A stretch of 64,000 nt of DNA from Bacteroidota bacterium (GTDB lineage: Bacteria; Bacteroidota; Bacteroidia; AKYH767-A; OLB10): assembly GCA_016714535.1 (NCBI GenBank), contig JADKDR010000006.1, forward strand, positions 372,001 to 436,000, given 5' to 3'. Positions within the stretch are counted from its first letter, which is position 1; every line of letters begins with the position of its first letter. The notes below the pieces were generated by a model, which searched no databases, was not told the DNA's origin, and was given only the letters and a program-made list of their open reading frames with translations. The position numbers and the translations under genes were made by a program. Below are positions 25,202 through 34,172 of the stretch, piece by piece.

Positions 25202-26176
25202 TTAAGCGTTGGCGGCTTTGAATTTTTTAACTGACTCAATAAGGCGAGGTATTACTTCAAAAGCATCTCCAACTATACCATAGTCAGCTGCTTTAAAAAA
25301 AGGTGCCTCTGAATCTTTATTAATTACTACAATGGTTTTGCTTGAACTAACTCCTGCTAAATGCTGTATTGCTCCTGATATACCAATGGCAATGTACAAA
25401 TTTGGACTAACAGCAATGCCAGTTTGCCCTACGTGTTCAGAGTGTGGCCTCCAATGAGCATCGCTCACGGGCTTGCTGCACGCAGTGGCTGCACCAAGCA
25501 AGGATGCCAACTCTTCTATCATACCCCAATTTTCGGGTCCTTTAAGACCGCGGCCTGCACTTACTACCAATTCGGCCTCAGGCAAGGATACCTTATCTGA
25601 CGCTCGCACCGTTTCGCGCACCCCCATCGAAAGAGCGTTTTCACTTATAGCAGGATTAAAATCCTCCACGGAGCAGTCTGTGTTTTTCTCTTCAATCTTG
25701 TAGCAGTTGGCCGAAAGGCTAATTACTTTAATATCACTGATGATGTTTACATTGGCATACGCCTTACCTGAGTAGGCACCTTTGCGAATGGTAAATCCAT
25801 TTTGAGTTTCGGGTAATGCAATGGCTCCATCAACCAATCCAGCCTTTAGGCGGATGGCTACACGCGGTGCCAGGCCTTTTCCTGAAAAGGAATTGCTCAT
25901 GATAACCACCTTAGCATTGCTTTGAGTAGCAGCTGCAGCAATTACTTGTGCATAAGCCTGACTGTTGAAATTGTCAAGTCGATTATTATGGCAATGCAAC
26001 ACCTTGCTCACTCCATATTTTCCCAACAACATTAGCTCGTCATTTGCTACTGCGCCAAGCACAATAGCCGTGCACTGATCTTGCAACATGCCCGATACTG
26101 CAGCCGCATAGCTTGCTGCTTCTAATCCTGATTTTTTAAATTTTCCGTTTGTATGTTCTAAGTATACTAGTACCAT
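25202..26176 (-). CDS. etfA: electron transfer flavoprotein subunit alpha
   Basis: The 324-residue protein has the FAD-binding C-terminal block 'DAHWRPHSEHVGQTGIAV', then 'PNLYIAIGISGAIQHLAGV', 'KTIVVINKDSEAPFFKAADY' and 'GIVGDAFEVIP', which are diagnostic of EtfA. With EtfB it carries electrons from acyl-CoA dehydrogenases to the respiratory chain. It is 19 bp downstream of etfB and upstream of the nuclease gene, forming an etfB-etfA-bfn operon. Confidence 0.95.
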   Translation of the reverse strand: MVLVYLEHTNGKFKKSGLEAASYAAAVSGMLQDQCTAIVLGAVANDELMLLGKYGVSKVLHCHNNRLDNFNSQAYAQVIAAAATQSNAKVVIMSNSFSGKGLAPRVAIRLKAGLVDGAIALPETQNGFTIRKGAYSGKAYANVNIISDIKVISLSANCYKIEEKNTDCSVEDFNPAISENALSMGVRETVRASDKVSLPEAELVVSAGRGLKGPENWGMIEELASLLGAATACSKPVSDAHWRPHSEHVGQTGIAVSPNLYIAIGISGAIQHLAGVSSSKTIVVINKDSEAPFFKAADYGIVGDAFEVIPRLIESVKKFKAANA

Positions 26177-26195
26177 GAGTTTCTGTTTGATGGTT

Positions 26196-26933
26196 TTAAA
26201 TAACTTTTGCTTCGTTATGTAATAAGTCGATCAGTTTATCTGTTTCGTCAGCATTTACAAGGTTTACAGATGACCGTGGCTTGGGCTTGTCAAAACTTAC
26301 CACTTGGGTAAGCACATCGAAACTGACAGGCTCAATTACTGCAAGCGGCTTGGTGCGCGCGCTCATTATGCCACGCATGTTTGGTATTCTTGGTTCAGCC
26401 ATACCCTCCGAAGCACTTGCTATCATTGGCATAGGCACTTCTACCACCTCTTTGCCTCCCTCTATTTCACGCTCAAGAATCACCTTTGCGCCTTCTACAA
26501 CCAATGACTTGGCAATAGAAACATTAGGCAGGTCGAGCAATTCAGCAATCATGGCAGGTACCTGAGCGCCATTATAGTCAATGGATTCGCGACCACACAA
26601 TATGAGATCAAATCCCTTATCATTTGCATAATTAGCCACCTGAGAAGCAACATCAAAAGCATCGCGAGGTGCACAATTAATTCGAACGGCATCTGTAGCC
26701 CCTATGGCTAGCGCTTTTCGAATGGTAGGTTCGGTAGTAGCATCGCCTACATTAATAACCGTTACACTGCCACCTGAAGCTTCGGTAAGCTCTAGTGCGC
26801 GGGTAAGGGCTATTTCATCATACGGATTAATAATAAACTGAAGCCCTGCTGTTACTAGGCCTTTACTATCATCTGTGAAATTAATTTTGGAAGTCGTATC
26901 CGGAACGTTACTTATACAAACAAGAATTTTCAT
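26196..26933 (-). CDS. etfB: electron transfer flavoprotein subunit beta
   Basis: The 245-residue protein starts 'MKILVCISNVPDTTSKINFT'. It has the EtfB core 'NPYDEIALTRALELTE' and the AMP-binding/signature region 'DLILCGRESIDYNGAQVPAM'. It pairs with EtfA to bind FAD and AMP and accept electrons during fatty-acid or amino-acid oxidation. It is the first gene of the operon and is preceded by a near-perfect Bacteroidota promoter. Confidence 0.95.
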   Translation of the reverse strand: MKILVCISNVPDTTSKINFTDDSKGLVTAGLQFIINPYDEIALTRALELTEASGGSVTVINVGDATTEPTIRKALAIGATDAVRINCAPRDAFDVASQVANYANDKGFDLILCGRESIDYNGAQVPAMIAELLDLPNVSIAKSLVVEGAKVILEREIEGGKEVVEVPMPMIASASEGMAEPRIPNMRGIMSARTKPLAVIEPVSFDVLTQVVSFDKPKPRSSVNLVNADETDKLIDLLHNEAKVI

Positions 26934-26955
26934 ATTTTTCTTTAAAAACGGACTG

Positions 26956-26986
26956 CAAAAGTAAGGTAAAACTTAGAAGGTGCAAA
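26956..26986 (-). promoter_or_regulatory. promoter of etfB operon (TTTG-N19-TACTTTTG)
   Basis: On the minus strand TTTG (26983-26986) is followed after exactly 19 bp by TACTTTTG (26956-26963). This matches the Bacteroidota primary-sigma consensus TTTG-N19-TAnnTTTG and sits 23 bp upstream of the etfB start. Confidence 0.75.
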
Positions 26987-27128
26987 TTCAACTTGTGCTG
27001 CATGGCATGAATAATGTCTGCTTTTAAATATATACATTGATTTTCGAGGTTTTATGTTAAAGATTTTCTTAATTTTCTATCCTAATTAATTAACCAACAC
27101 TAAATTCACTTACTTTCGCAGCCAATCA

Positions 27129-27428
27129 ATGAAAAGTTTTGTTAGCTGCATATTGTTATTATGGTTCACTGCCTATATGGTGGCTGAAAATGTTTTTGTG
27201 CCGCTAGCTGAACAAGCCCAAATTGAATTGAATATCGAAGACTATTCAGAATCGAGTGAAAAAGAAGGCAAGACTAAGGCTGAAAAGGATATAAAAGACA
27301 AACTCATTTTTTTTAGCAAGGTAATAAATTGGGATAATAAACGAAAGCTAAAAAGTTGCCTCCTGTTTGATGAAAATATTTTTCATTCCATAATTATTGA
27401 AATCAATACACCTCCTCCCAAAATTTAA
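27129..27428 (+). CDS. small secreted hypothetical protein
   Basis: The 99-residue frame starts with a signal-like hydrophobic stretch (MKSFVSCILLLWFTAYMVAE). An acidic and lysine-rich middle ('NIEDYSESSEKEGKTKAEKD') follows, with a 'NTPPPKI' tail. I recall similar short proteins with a proline tail in Bacteroidota but no function. A TACTTTCG -7-like element lies at 27111-27118. It precedes the anion-transporter remnants and may have belonged to that cluster. Confidence 0.6.
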   Translation: MKSFVSCILLLWFTAYMVAENVFVPLAEQAQIELNIEDYSESSEKEGKTKAEKDIKDKLIFFSKVINWDNKRKLKSCLLFDENIFHSIIIEINTPPPKI

Positions 27429-27524
27429 TTTCAGCATCCCTCCTTTTTTCTTATAAAAACGTTGCGGTTATTTAACTGTTATGAATTTATAACATTTTCA
27501 ATTTTAAAATAAATTTAAATATAA

Positions 27525-27803
27525 ATGAAATTCAATCATAGAGACTTACTTGCAGGCCTTATAGTATTTTTGGTCGCAGTGCCGCTATGCCTTGGCGTAG
27601 CGCTGGCTTCGGGCGCTCCATTATATTCGGGTATGATTGCCGTCATTACAGGTGGTATTGCAGTAGGTATCCTTAGCCAATTGCCCATCAGGTTTATTGG
27701 GCATGCTGCTAGCTTTACAGACATCGTTTTAGCGGGGATTACCAAGGAAGTAACAAGTTTAAAAGACAACATTGATGTAACAAACAAGATAAAGAAACAA
27801 TGA
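27525..27803 (+). pseudogene. SulP anion transporter reduced to its N-terminus
   Basis: The first ~75 residues are a clear SulP start: 'LLAGLIVFLVAVPLCLGVAL', 'ASGAPLYSGMIAVITGG' and 'FIGHAASFTDIVLAGITKEV'. The frame then ends after 'NIDVTNKIKKQ', at 92 residues instead of ~520-540. Its stop overlaps the ATG of the following carbonic anhydrase remnant by 4 bp (ATGA). This suggests that the natural SulP end is retained and the middle of the gene was deleted in frame. Confidence 0.8.
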
Positions 27804-27994
27804 AAACGTTAACAAAAGAATTACAAGATGCCATTACACCATCTATTGCATTACAATTACTTCAAGATGGTAATAAGAGATTTGTCAATAATTTAGAAGC
27901 AAATCGCAATCTATTGCAACAGGCAAACGAGACCTGGGATGGACACCATCCATTTGCGTTGGTTTTAAGTTGTATTGATAGCAGAATTTCATAA
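27800..27994 (+). pseudogene. N-terminal remnant of a beta-carbonic anhydrase
   Basis: The 64 residues match the start of a beta-carbonic anhydrase: 'ALQLLQDGNKRF', 'ETWDGHHPFALVLSCIDSR', with the first zinc Cys and the Asp/Arg dyad. They stop two codons after the CxDSR motif. The His-x2-Cys zinc ligands are missing. It belongs to the same subgroup as the decayed copy at 31092-31756, not to the intact enzyme just downstream. Confidence 0.85.
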
Positions 27995-28072
27995 AAAACG
28001 AACAATTCTAAATAAATTTAGTAAAAAAAATAACGAACAAGTCACAGTCTCTCACTAAACAAATTAAAGATT

Positions 28073-28723
28073 ATGCAAAAAAATAAAATTAAACAAGCGT
28101 ACGAAAAGTTATTAAAAAACAATAAAGAGTGGGCAACGGATGCAGTCCTAAAAGACCCTGAATTTTTTAATAGGCTAGCCAATGTCCAGTCTCCAGAGTT
28201 TTTATGGATAGGTTGCAGCGATAGTCGTGTGCCAGCGGATAGGGTAACTGGAACTCAACCTGGAGAAATATTCGTACATAGGAATATAGCTAATATGGTT
28301 ATCCATACAGATTTAAATTTACTTTCAGTTTTAGAATACGCTGTAGACCATCTGAAGGTTAATCACATTATCGTGTGTGGTCATTATGGATGTGGTGGAG
28401 TAAAAGCAGCTATGTCAAGACATAATTTTGACCTAATCAACAAATGGATTCGGAATATTAAGGATGTATATCGAATCCATCGTGATTTAATTGACCATCA
28501 GACTAAGGCCGAAGATAGATTGAATAAGCTTATTGAGCTAAATGTGCAAGAACAAGTTATGAATCTTGCCAAAACTAGTATCGTACAGCGAGCTTGGAAA
28601 GATAGAAAAGGTCCAGAAATACATGGCTGGGTTTATAGCCTAGAAGATGGGTTAATTAAAGAATTATGCAACATGACCCATGAGGATTATTTAGATCCTT
28701 TGTATGAGTTTGATGATTTGTAG
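28073..28723 (+). CDS. beta-carbonic anhydrase, intact
   Basis: The 216-residue protein has all zinc and active-site residues: Cys48, Asp50 and Arg52 in 'WIGCSDSRVP', and His104 and Cys107 in 'VCGHYGCGGVKAA'. The length fits the Can/CynT-type enzymes. It interconverts CO2 and bicarbonate in the cytoplasm. The gene lies 84 bp upstream of a full SulP transporter, a pairing that suggests bicarbonate uptake or supply. This subgroup differs from that of the broken anhydrase pieces on either side. Confidence 0.95.
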   Translation: MQKNKIKQAYEKLLKNNKEWATDAVLKDPEFFNRLANVQSPEFLWIGCSDSRVPADRVTGTQPGEIFVHRNIANMVIHTDLNLLSVLEYAVDHLKVNHIIVCGHYGCGGVKAAMSRHNFDLINKWIRNIKDVYRIHRDLIDHQTKAEDRLNKLIELNVQEQVMNLAKTSIVQRAWKDRKGPEIHGWVYSLEDGLIKELCNMTHEDYLDPLYEFDDL

Positions 28724-28807
28724 AATTACCTTTAAATAGTGTAGTAATTAATAAGCATGAAAATACAGCTTTTACCTAAAAAAATATAGTTAGTAATCTA
28801 ATAAAGT

Positions 28808-30424
28808 ATGAATTTAAAAAATCTTAAAAGCGATTTCCCAGCGAGCATCGTTGTGTTTTTTGTAGCACTCCCTCTTTGTTTAGGTATAGCTCTAGCCTCT
28901 GGTGCACCGCTTTTATCGGGTTTAATAGCAGGCATATTAGGTGGTGTAATTGTGGGATTTTTAAGTGGATCAAATCTGGGTGTGTCTGGCCCAGCAGCAG
29001 GACTTGCAGCAATTGTTGCTGTGGCTATCAAGGATCTTGGCAGCTTTGAGGTGTTTCTTGTTGCAGTGGTTTTGGCCGGAGTTATACAAATTGTATTTGG
29101 TATATTAAGATTTGGTATCATTGGTTACTTTTTCCCAAACAGCGTAATACTTGGTATGCTTTCGGGTATAGGAATAATTATTATCTTAAAACAAATACCA
29201 CATTTAGTTGGATATGATAAAGAACCAATGGGCGCAGATGAGTTTGCAGAAGCATCAGGTGAAAATACATTTTCCGCTATTACACATATATTTAGCAATA
29301 TAAGTCCAGGTTCTATAATTATTGGTGTTTTGGGTTTTGCTATAATACTATTTTGGGATAATATTTTGGCCAGTAAGTCCAAGATATTCAAAGTAATTCA
29401 AGGTCCAATTATAGCTGTTTTCGTAGGCACTGTTGTAAAAATAATTTTTGACAACTATTCAGATTTAGCTGTAAAAGACATTCATTTGGTTTCAATTCCT
29501 GTGGCTAATAATCTTAATGACTTAAAAGGCTTCCTTACATTTCCTGACTTTAGTGCAATCACTAACCCTAAAGTTTTAACTATTGCTTTTACTTTAGCTT
29601 TAATAGCAAGTTTAGAGACTTTATTGAGTGTAGAAGCTACAGATAAGTTAGATCCTGCTAAAAATACAACACCAACGAATCGTGAACTATTTGCTCAAGG
29701 TACTGGCAATATCTTATCAGGCTTAATAGGTGGTTTGCCTTTGACTCAAGTGATTGTAAGAAGCTCTGCCAATATACAATCTAATGCTAAAAGTAAATTA
29801 TCTACAATTATTCATGGTCTATTTTTATTACTTGCTGTATTGGCTTTGCCAAAATTATTAAATCATATTCCATTATCTGTATTGGCTGCTGTACTCCTTG
29901 TAGTAGGGTACAAACTAGCTAAACCAAGCCTATTCAAAAAAATGTGGGACAAAGGCTGGACGCAATTTGTGCCTTTTGTGGCTACAATTGTTGTAATCGT
30001 AGCAAAGGATTTATTGTGGGGCGTGTTAGTAGGGTTATTTATAGGCATTATCGTAATTATGGTTAAAAGCTACCAAAACTCAATGTTTCTTCACATAGAC
30101 AAAGCAAATGACAAATTCGTTAAAATGGCTTTTGCCGAAGAAGTAACTTTCTTGAATAAAGGAGCTATAGCAAAACAACTTCAAAATCTACCAAGTGATA
30201 CCACTTTGGAACTTGATATTAGAAATAGCAAATATATTGATAGTGATATCATTGATATTCTTGAAGATTTTACCGTACAAGCCAAGAATAAAAATATCAC
30301 AGTACATTTACTTTCTGAAAGAGGTAATGAAACTAATCCTCAGAGTTATGTAGAGTTTTTCAAGAAAGAAAAAATCATGAAATATTCTTATTTTGATTCA
30401 GGCGATACTGCTTATAAAAAATAA
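28808..30424 (+). CDS. SulP-family inorganic anion transporter with STAS domain
   Basis: The 538-residue protein starts 'FPASIVVFFVALPLCLGIAL' and 'ASGAPLLSGLIAGILGG', typical of the SulP core. It has about 11-12 hydrophobic helices to residue ~420 and a C-terminal STAS domain ('LELDIRNSKYIDSDIIDILE'). Relatives include the sodium/bicarbonate symporter BicA and sulfate transporters. Pairing with the carbonic anhydrase favours bicarbonate as substrate, but this is an inference. A strong terminator follows. Confidence 0.93.
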   Translation: MNLKNLKSDFPASIVVFFVALPLCLGIALASGAPLLSGLIAGILGGVIVGFLSGSNLGVSGPAAGLAAIVAVAIKDLGSFEVFLVAVVLAGVIQIVFGILRFGIIGYFFPNSVILGMLSGIGIIIILKQIPHLVGYDKEPMGADEFAEASGENTFSAITHIFSNISPGSIIIGVLGFAIILFWDNILASKSKIFKVIQGPIIAVFVGTVVKIIFDNYSDLAVKDIHLVSIPVANNLNDLKGFLTFPDFSAITNPKVLTIAFTLALIASLETLLSVEATDKLDPAKNTTPTNRELFAQGTGNILSGLIGGLPLTQVIVRSSANIQSNAKSKLSTIIHGLFLLLAVLALPKLLNHIPLSVLAAVLLVVGYKLAKPSLFKKMWDKGWTQFVPFVATIVVIVAKDLLWGVLVGLFIGIIVIMVKSYQNSMFLHIDKANDKFVKMAFAEEVTFLNKGAIAKQLQNLPSDTTLELDIRNSKYIDSDIIDILEDFTVQAKNKNITVHLLSERGNETNPQSYVEFFKKEKIMKYSYFDSGDTAYKK

Positions 30425-30467
30425 TAGGAATATATTTCTGTTTTCTTAATAGAGAACTAAAAACCGC

Positions 30468-30504
30468 AAAACACCCTTAGTAGATTTACTGAGGGTGTTT
30501 TTTT
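30468..30504 (+). terminator. rho-independent terminator after SulP
   Basis: A stem AAACACCCTTAG / CTGAGGGTGTTT (30468-30500, one G-T pair, 8-nt loop) is followed by a T run. Confidence 0.88.
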
Positions 30505-30528
30505 ATCTCAATATTTGAACTTGATTCC

Positions 30529-30738
30529 TATGGCCTTTTCATTGGTGGGATTGGGGTTTGGGTAGCTAGCAATATGATAAAACCATTTGAAATTAAAGAA
30601 ATCAAACATGAAGGAAAATTCGAATTTTCGATGATGGTTTACACTGCTATTATGGTACCAATGACAGGTTTTTTGACTGGCGTACTTTCCTCATTAGTTA
30701 TTTACCTTGTGGTAAAATATGCTTTCAAAAAAAATTGA
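30529..30738 (+). pseudogene. membrane-protein remnant of uncertain family
   Basis: A frame without its own clear start reads 'YGLFIGGIGVWVASNMIKPF', 'EIKEIKHEGKFEFSMMVY', 'TAIMVPMTGFLTGVLSSLV' and 'IYLVVKYAFKKN' before a stop. It has two hydrophobic segments. It could be from the last helices of a SulP transporter, given the STAS remnant that follows, but the match is weak. An ATG at 30574 could start a 54-residue peptide. Confidence 0.45.
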
Positions 30739-30756
30739 AAAGAAAAAAATTAGTCA

Positions 30757-31071
30757 GTAACAATAAAGCGGCCATCAAGATTACCTTGCAAATACTTCCC
30801 AAAAAATTCCACCGTAATTATTGATGCATCTAAAACCAGTTACATCGATTATGATGTTCTTGAATTAATCAGAGATTACCAGAATTCGCAGGCCACCTTA
30901 AATGGAATAAATCTCCAGCTATTCGGATTTAAGGAAAGGTACAAGTTAAAAAATGATGGAAATATTATTGTTGAACATTTATCTGATGCCAATGCAACTC
31001 CCAATAAAGTGAAAAAACTGAGTTCAAAAAAAGCCTTAGAAATTTTATCTAAAGCAAAAAAACAAGATTAA
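30757..31071 (+). pseudogene. STAS-domain remnant of a second SulP transporter
   Basis: The frame reads 'NKAAIKITLQILPK', a one-base slip in an A run near 30802, then 'NSTVIIDASKTSYIDYDVLE', 'LIRDYQNS', 'LQLFGFKERYKLKNDGN' and 'ALEILSKAKKQD'. This is the C-terminal cytoplasmic STAS domain of a Bacteroidota SulP protein. The membrane part is lost. The ending KAKKQD resembles the KIKKQ end of the truncated copy at 27525-27803. Confidence 0.75.
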
Positions 31072-31091
31072 AATTTATAAACAAAAAAGAT

Positions 31092-31756
31092 ATGCGAGCA
31101 CACACTGCTCTTTCGCAGCAATCAACTACTCCGCAGATTGCACTTTATTACTTAAAGAAGGCAATGAACGATTTACAAAAAACCTAAAAGTGAACCACGA
31201 CATGCTTCAGCAAACTAACGAAACCCGGGATGGGCAATGGCCACTTGCTGCAATTATCAGTTGCATGGATAGCCGCACTTCTGCCGAACTGATTTTTGAT
31301 CGGGGTTTGGGAGACTTATTTAGTATTCGCATTGCCGGAAATATCATTAACGATGCTATTCTTGGTAGTGTAGAGTTTGCAACCGCAGTAGTTGGGTCAA
31401 AACTAATTCTTGTATTGGGGCATATATCAAGCGGGGCTATAAAAGGCGCACAAGGCAATGTGCAACTTGGTAATCTGAGCGGGTTGCTCGAACGCATAAA
31501 ACCAGCCATCGAACGAAGCAAACAATAAATCAGCGGGCTTACTAATTTTTTAGATGATGATATTTATGCGTATTCCAATGTAAAACACAGCATGGAAGCG
31601 TTGGTTATATCAAGCACCATTATCCGCCAAAAACTGCATGAAGGAGCTATAGGAATTGCCGGAGCGGCATATAGAGTTAAGTCAGGTAGCGTTGACTTTT
31701 TTACCGCGGCCTTTGATGCAAATACATTATTTAGTGCTCCTGGCGTGATATCGTAA
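31092..31756 (+). pseudogene. beta-carbonic anhydrase, decayed
   Basis: The frame from the ATG at 31092 breaks at 'IALYYLK' near 31155. It resumes as 'EGNERFTKNLKVNHDMLQQT', 'IISCMDSRTSAELIFDRG' and 'LVLGHISSGAIKGAQGN', hits a stop at 31526-31528 after 'IERSKQ', and continues in frame to 'GAIGIAGAAYRVKSGSVDFF'. The second zinc Cys of the GHxxCG motif is Ser here, so the metal site is also lost. It belongs to the same subgroup as the remnant at 27800-27994. Confidence 0.85.
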
Positions 31757-31783
31757 TTAAAAAAATAAAGATTTGATTGGTTT

Positions 31784-31819
31784 AACCGGCAAGACCATAA
31801 GTACTTGCCGGTTTTTTTT
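31784..31819 (+). terminator. rho-independent terminator after decayed carbonic anhydrase
   Basis: A 10-bp stem AACCGGCAAG (31784-31793) / CTTGCCGGTT (31804-31813) is followed by a T run. Confidence 0.9.
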
Positions 31820-31913
31820 GATATTAAAAGCCTGCAATTACCTATGGTATAGAAAGTTTTTTGCAAAGCATTTAGGCTTTTACATGTCAAAAGCCATACC
31901 TTAGCCGACACTT

Positions 31914-33182
31914 ATGCAAAACACAGAGCAAAGCGAAAAATATGCTGCGCGAGGAGTATCGGCAGGCAAGGAAGATGTACATGCCGCTATAGTCAATACC
32001 GATAAAGGACTTTTTCCAAAGGCTTTTTGCAAAATATTTCCTGATTTTTTAGCTAACGACCCAAGCATGTGCACCATCATGCATGCAGATGGTGCAGGCA
32101 CGAAATCGTCATTAGCCTATGCATACTATAAGCTAACGAATGACATTTCGGTTTGGAAAGGAATTGCGCAGGACGCATTGGTTATGAATACCGATGACCT
32201 CATGTGTGCCGGTGCCATAGATGATATTTTATACAGCAGCACCATTGGGCGCAACAAACACCTGGTGGGTGGTGAGATCATAAAATCAATTATTGAAGGT
32301 ACCGAACAGTTGATAAACGAACTGGGAAAATTTGGAATAAAAATATATACCACCGGAGGCGAAACAGCCGATGTAGGCGATCTTGTGCGTACCATCATTG
32401 TTGATACTACGGTAGCATGCCGATTGCAACGCAATCGGGTTATTGACAATGCCAAAATTAGCCCCGGTGATGTTATTGTTGCTTTTGCATCTTACGGTGA
32501 AGCCACTTATGAAAGCGGGTATAATGGTGGCATGGGTAGCAATGGTCTTACCAGCGCGCGGCACGATGTATTTGATAAATCAATAGCCGAACATTTTCCC
32601 GAAACCTACGACTCCGCGCTTCCTGAACACTTAGTATACTGTGGCCGTTACAAACTAACGGATGAAATTCGTGTCGATAAAAATAACCCCACAGTTTACA
32701 TTGTGAATAGAGGCAACCAATTGCTGTATCAATCAAAAGAAAAGGTTGGAGATGATTACTACACAACCACCATGGGTAAGCTAGTGCTATCACCTACACG
32801 AACCTACTTGCCATTGGTAAAGGATATTTTCCTTTCGCATCATGCAGATATACATGGCATGATACATTGCAGTGGTGGCGGTCAAACCAAAGTTTTGCAT
32901 TTTATTGACCAACTGGAAGTTGTAAAGAATAATTTGTTGCCGGTACCTCCCCTGTTTGATATAATACAACATAGCTCGGGCAGTGAGTTGAGCGAAATGT
33001 TTAAGGTGTTTAATATGGGTCATCGGCTCGAAATCTATACCCACAAGCAAGCAGCTGAAAGCATGATTGAAATTGCCCGAAGGTATAACATCCCCGCCCA
33101 AATAATTGGATATTGCAAACCCGCTGCCGGCAAACAGGTTAGCATTCACTACCAGGACCATGTATTTAATTACACCTCATAA
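31914..33182 (+). CDS. purM: phosphoribosylformylglycinamidine cyclo-ligase (AIR synthase)
   Basis: The 422-residue protein has Bacteroidota PurM motifs 'SEKYAARGVSAGKEDVHAAI', 'IMHADGAGTKSSLAYAYYK', 'YTTGGETADVGDLVRTIIVD' and 'GYNGGMGSNGLTSARHDVF'. It makes aminoimidazole ribotide in purine synthesis. It is about 30-35 residues longer than I expect. The extra part lies near residues 250-286 ('RVDKNNPTVYIVNRGNQLL') just before 'MGKLVLSPTRTY'. nadK follows after 12 bp, so the two are probably one operon. A TACCTTAG -7-like element is at 31897-31904. Confidence 0.93.
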   Translation: MQNTEQSEKYAARGVSAGKEDVHAAIVNTDKGLFPKAFCKIFPDFLANDPSMCTIMHADGAGTKSSLAYAYYKLTNDISVWKGIAQDALVMNTDDLMCAGAIDDILYSSTIGRNKHLVGGEIIKSIIEGTEQLINELGKFGIKIYTTGGETADVGDLVRTIIVDTTVACRLQRNRVIDNAKISPGDVIVAFASYGEATYESGYNGGMGSNGLTSARHDVFDKSIAEHFPETYDSALPEHLVYCGRYKLTDEIRVDKNNPTVYIVNRGNQLLYQSKEKVGDDYYTTTMGKLVLSPTRTYLPLVKDIFLSHHADIHGMIHCSGGGQTKVLHFIDQLEVVKNNLLPVPPLFDIIQHSSGSELSEMFKVFNMGHRLEIYTHKQAAESMIEIARRYNIPAQIIGYCKPAAGKQVSIHYQDHVFNYTS

Positions 33183-33194
33183 AAGCACGCAATT

Positions 33195-34073
33195 ATGACC
33201 ATCGCATTATACGGCAGGCAACAAAACACAAGCAATATTGAATTTATCGAATTCCTGATAAATGCATTAAAAGCTGTTGGATGCGATTTATTATTTTTTG
33301 ATAATTTTTTGCATTTCTACAACCGACATGCTGCCAAAAAGATTGATGCTCCACAATTTACCTCAAACGATGAATTGAAAAATAAAGCTGATTTTTTGTT
33401 TAGTATAGGAGGTGATGGTACCATACTCGACACCATTACCATGGTGCAGGACTCCGGCATGCCTGTACTTGGCATAAACACCGGCCGGTTGGGCTTCTTG
33501 TCAAGCATCAATAAAAACGAAGCTGCGTCAGCAATCGAATCGCTTAAGAAAGGATTATATTCGCTTGATAAGCGCGCATTGCTTAGGCTCGAGTCAAACA
33601 AAAATATTTTTGGCAAAACATTCTATGCACTCAATGAATTAACCATTCATAAAAAAGACAGTGCTACTATGATGATTGTGCATACGTTTTTAAATGGCGA
33701 GTACTTAAACTCTTACTGGGCCGATGGATTAATAATTGCAACCCCTACCGGAAGCACGGGCTATAGCATGAGTTGCGGTGGCCCCATCATTATGCCACAA
33801 AGCGAAAATTTCGTAATCACACCCATTGCACCACATAATTTGAACGTACGCCCCATTATTGTAAGCGATAAATCTGTAATTTCGGTGGAAGTGGAAGGGC
33901 GCAGTCAGTATTTTCAGGCTTCGCTAGACTCGCGCACGGTTACCATCGACTCATCTATTCAACTTGCTGTGCGCAAAGAAGACTTTACCCTTAACCTGGT
34001 GCGCCTCGACAATGAAAATTTTCTAAGCACCCTGCGACATAAGCTGAATTGGGGTATGGACTTACGAAATTAA
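33195..34073 (+). CDS. nadK: NAD kinase
   Basis: The 292-residue protein has the signature GGDGT at residues 72-76, 'VLGINTGRLGFLSS', and the second conserved block 'IATPTGSTGYSMSCGGPI'. It phosphorylates NAD to NADP. The length is normal. It follows purM by 12 bp on the same strand, so co-transcription is likely. Confidence 0.95.
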   Translation: MTIALYGRQQNTSNIEFIEFLINALKAVGCDLLFFDNFLHFYNRHAAKKIDAPQFTSNDELKNKADFLFSIGGDGTILDTITMVQDSGMPVLGINTGRLGFLSSINKNEAASAIESLKKGLYSLDKRALLRLESNKNIFGKTFYALNELTIHKKDSATMMIVHTFLNGEYLNSYWADGLIIATPTGSTGYSMSCGGPIIMPQSENFVITPIAPHNLNVRPIIVSDKSVISVEVEGRSQYFQASLDSRTVTIDSSIQLAVRKEDFTLNLVRLDNENFLSTLRHKLNWGMDLRN

Positions 34074-34134
34074 GATTCGGCACGGTGCATCCATACAGCC
34101 ATAAATTTAGTCTTTTAAGCTAAAAGAAGTTTAG

Positions 34135-34142
34135 TACATTTG
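34135..34142 (+). promoter_or_regulatory. possible -7 element TACATTTG
   Basis: This fits TAnnTTTG, 30 bp upstream of the type B T9SS protein. The -33 element is unclear. Confidence 0.4.
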
Positions 34143-34172
34143 TCATAAATTTATCCTGAAAAATCATCATCT

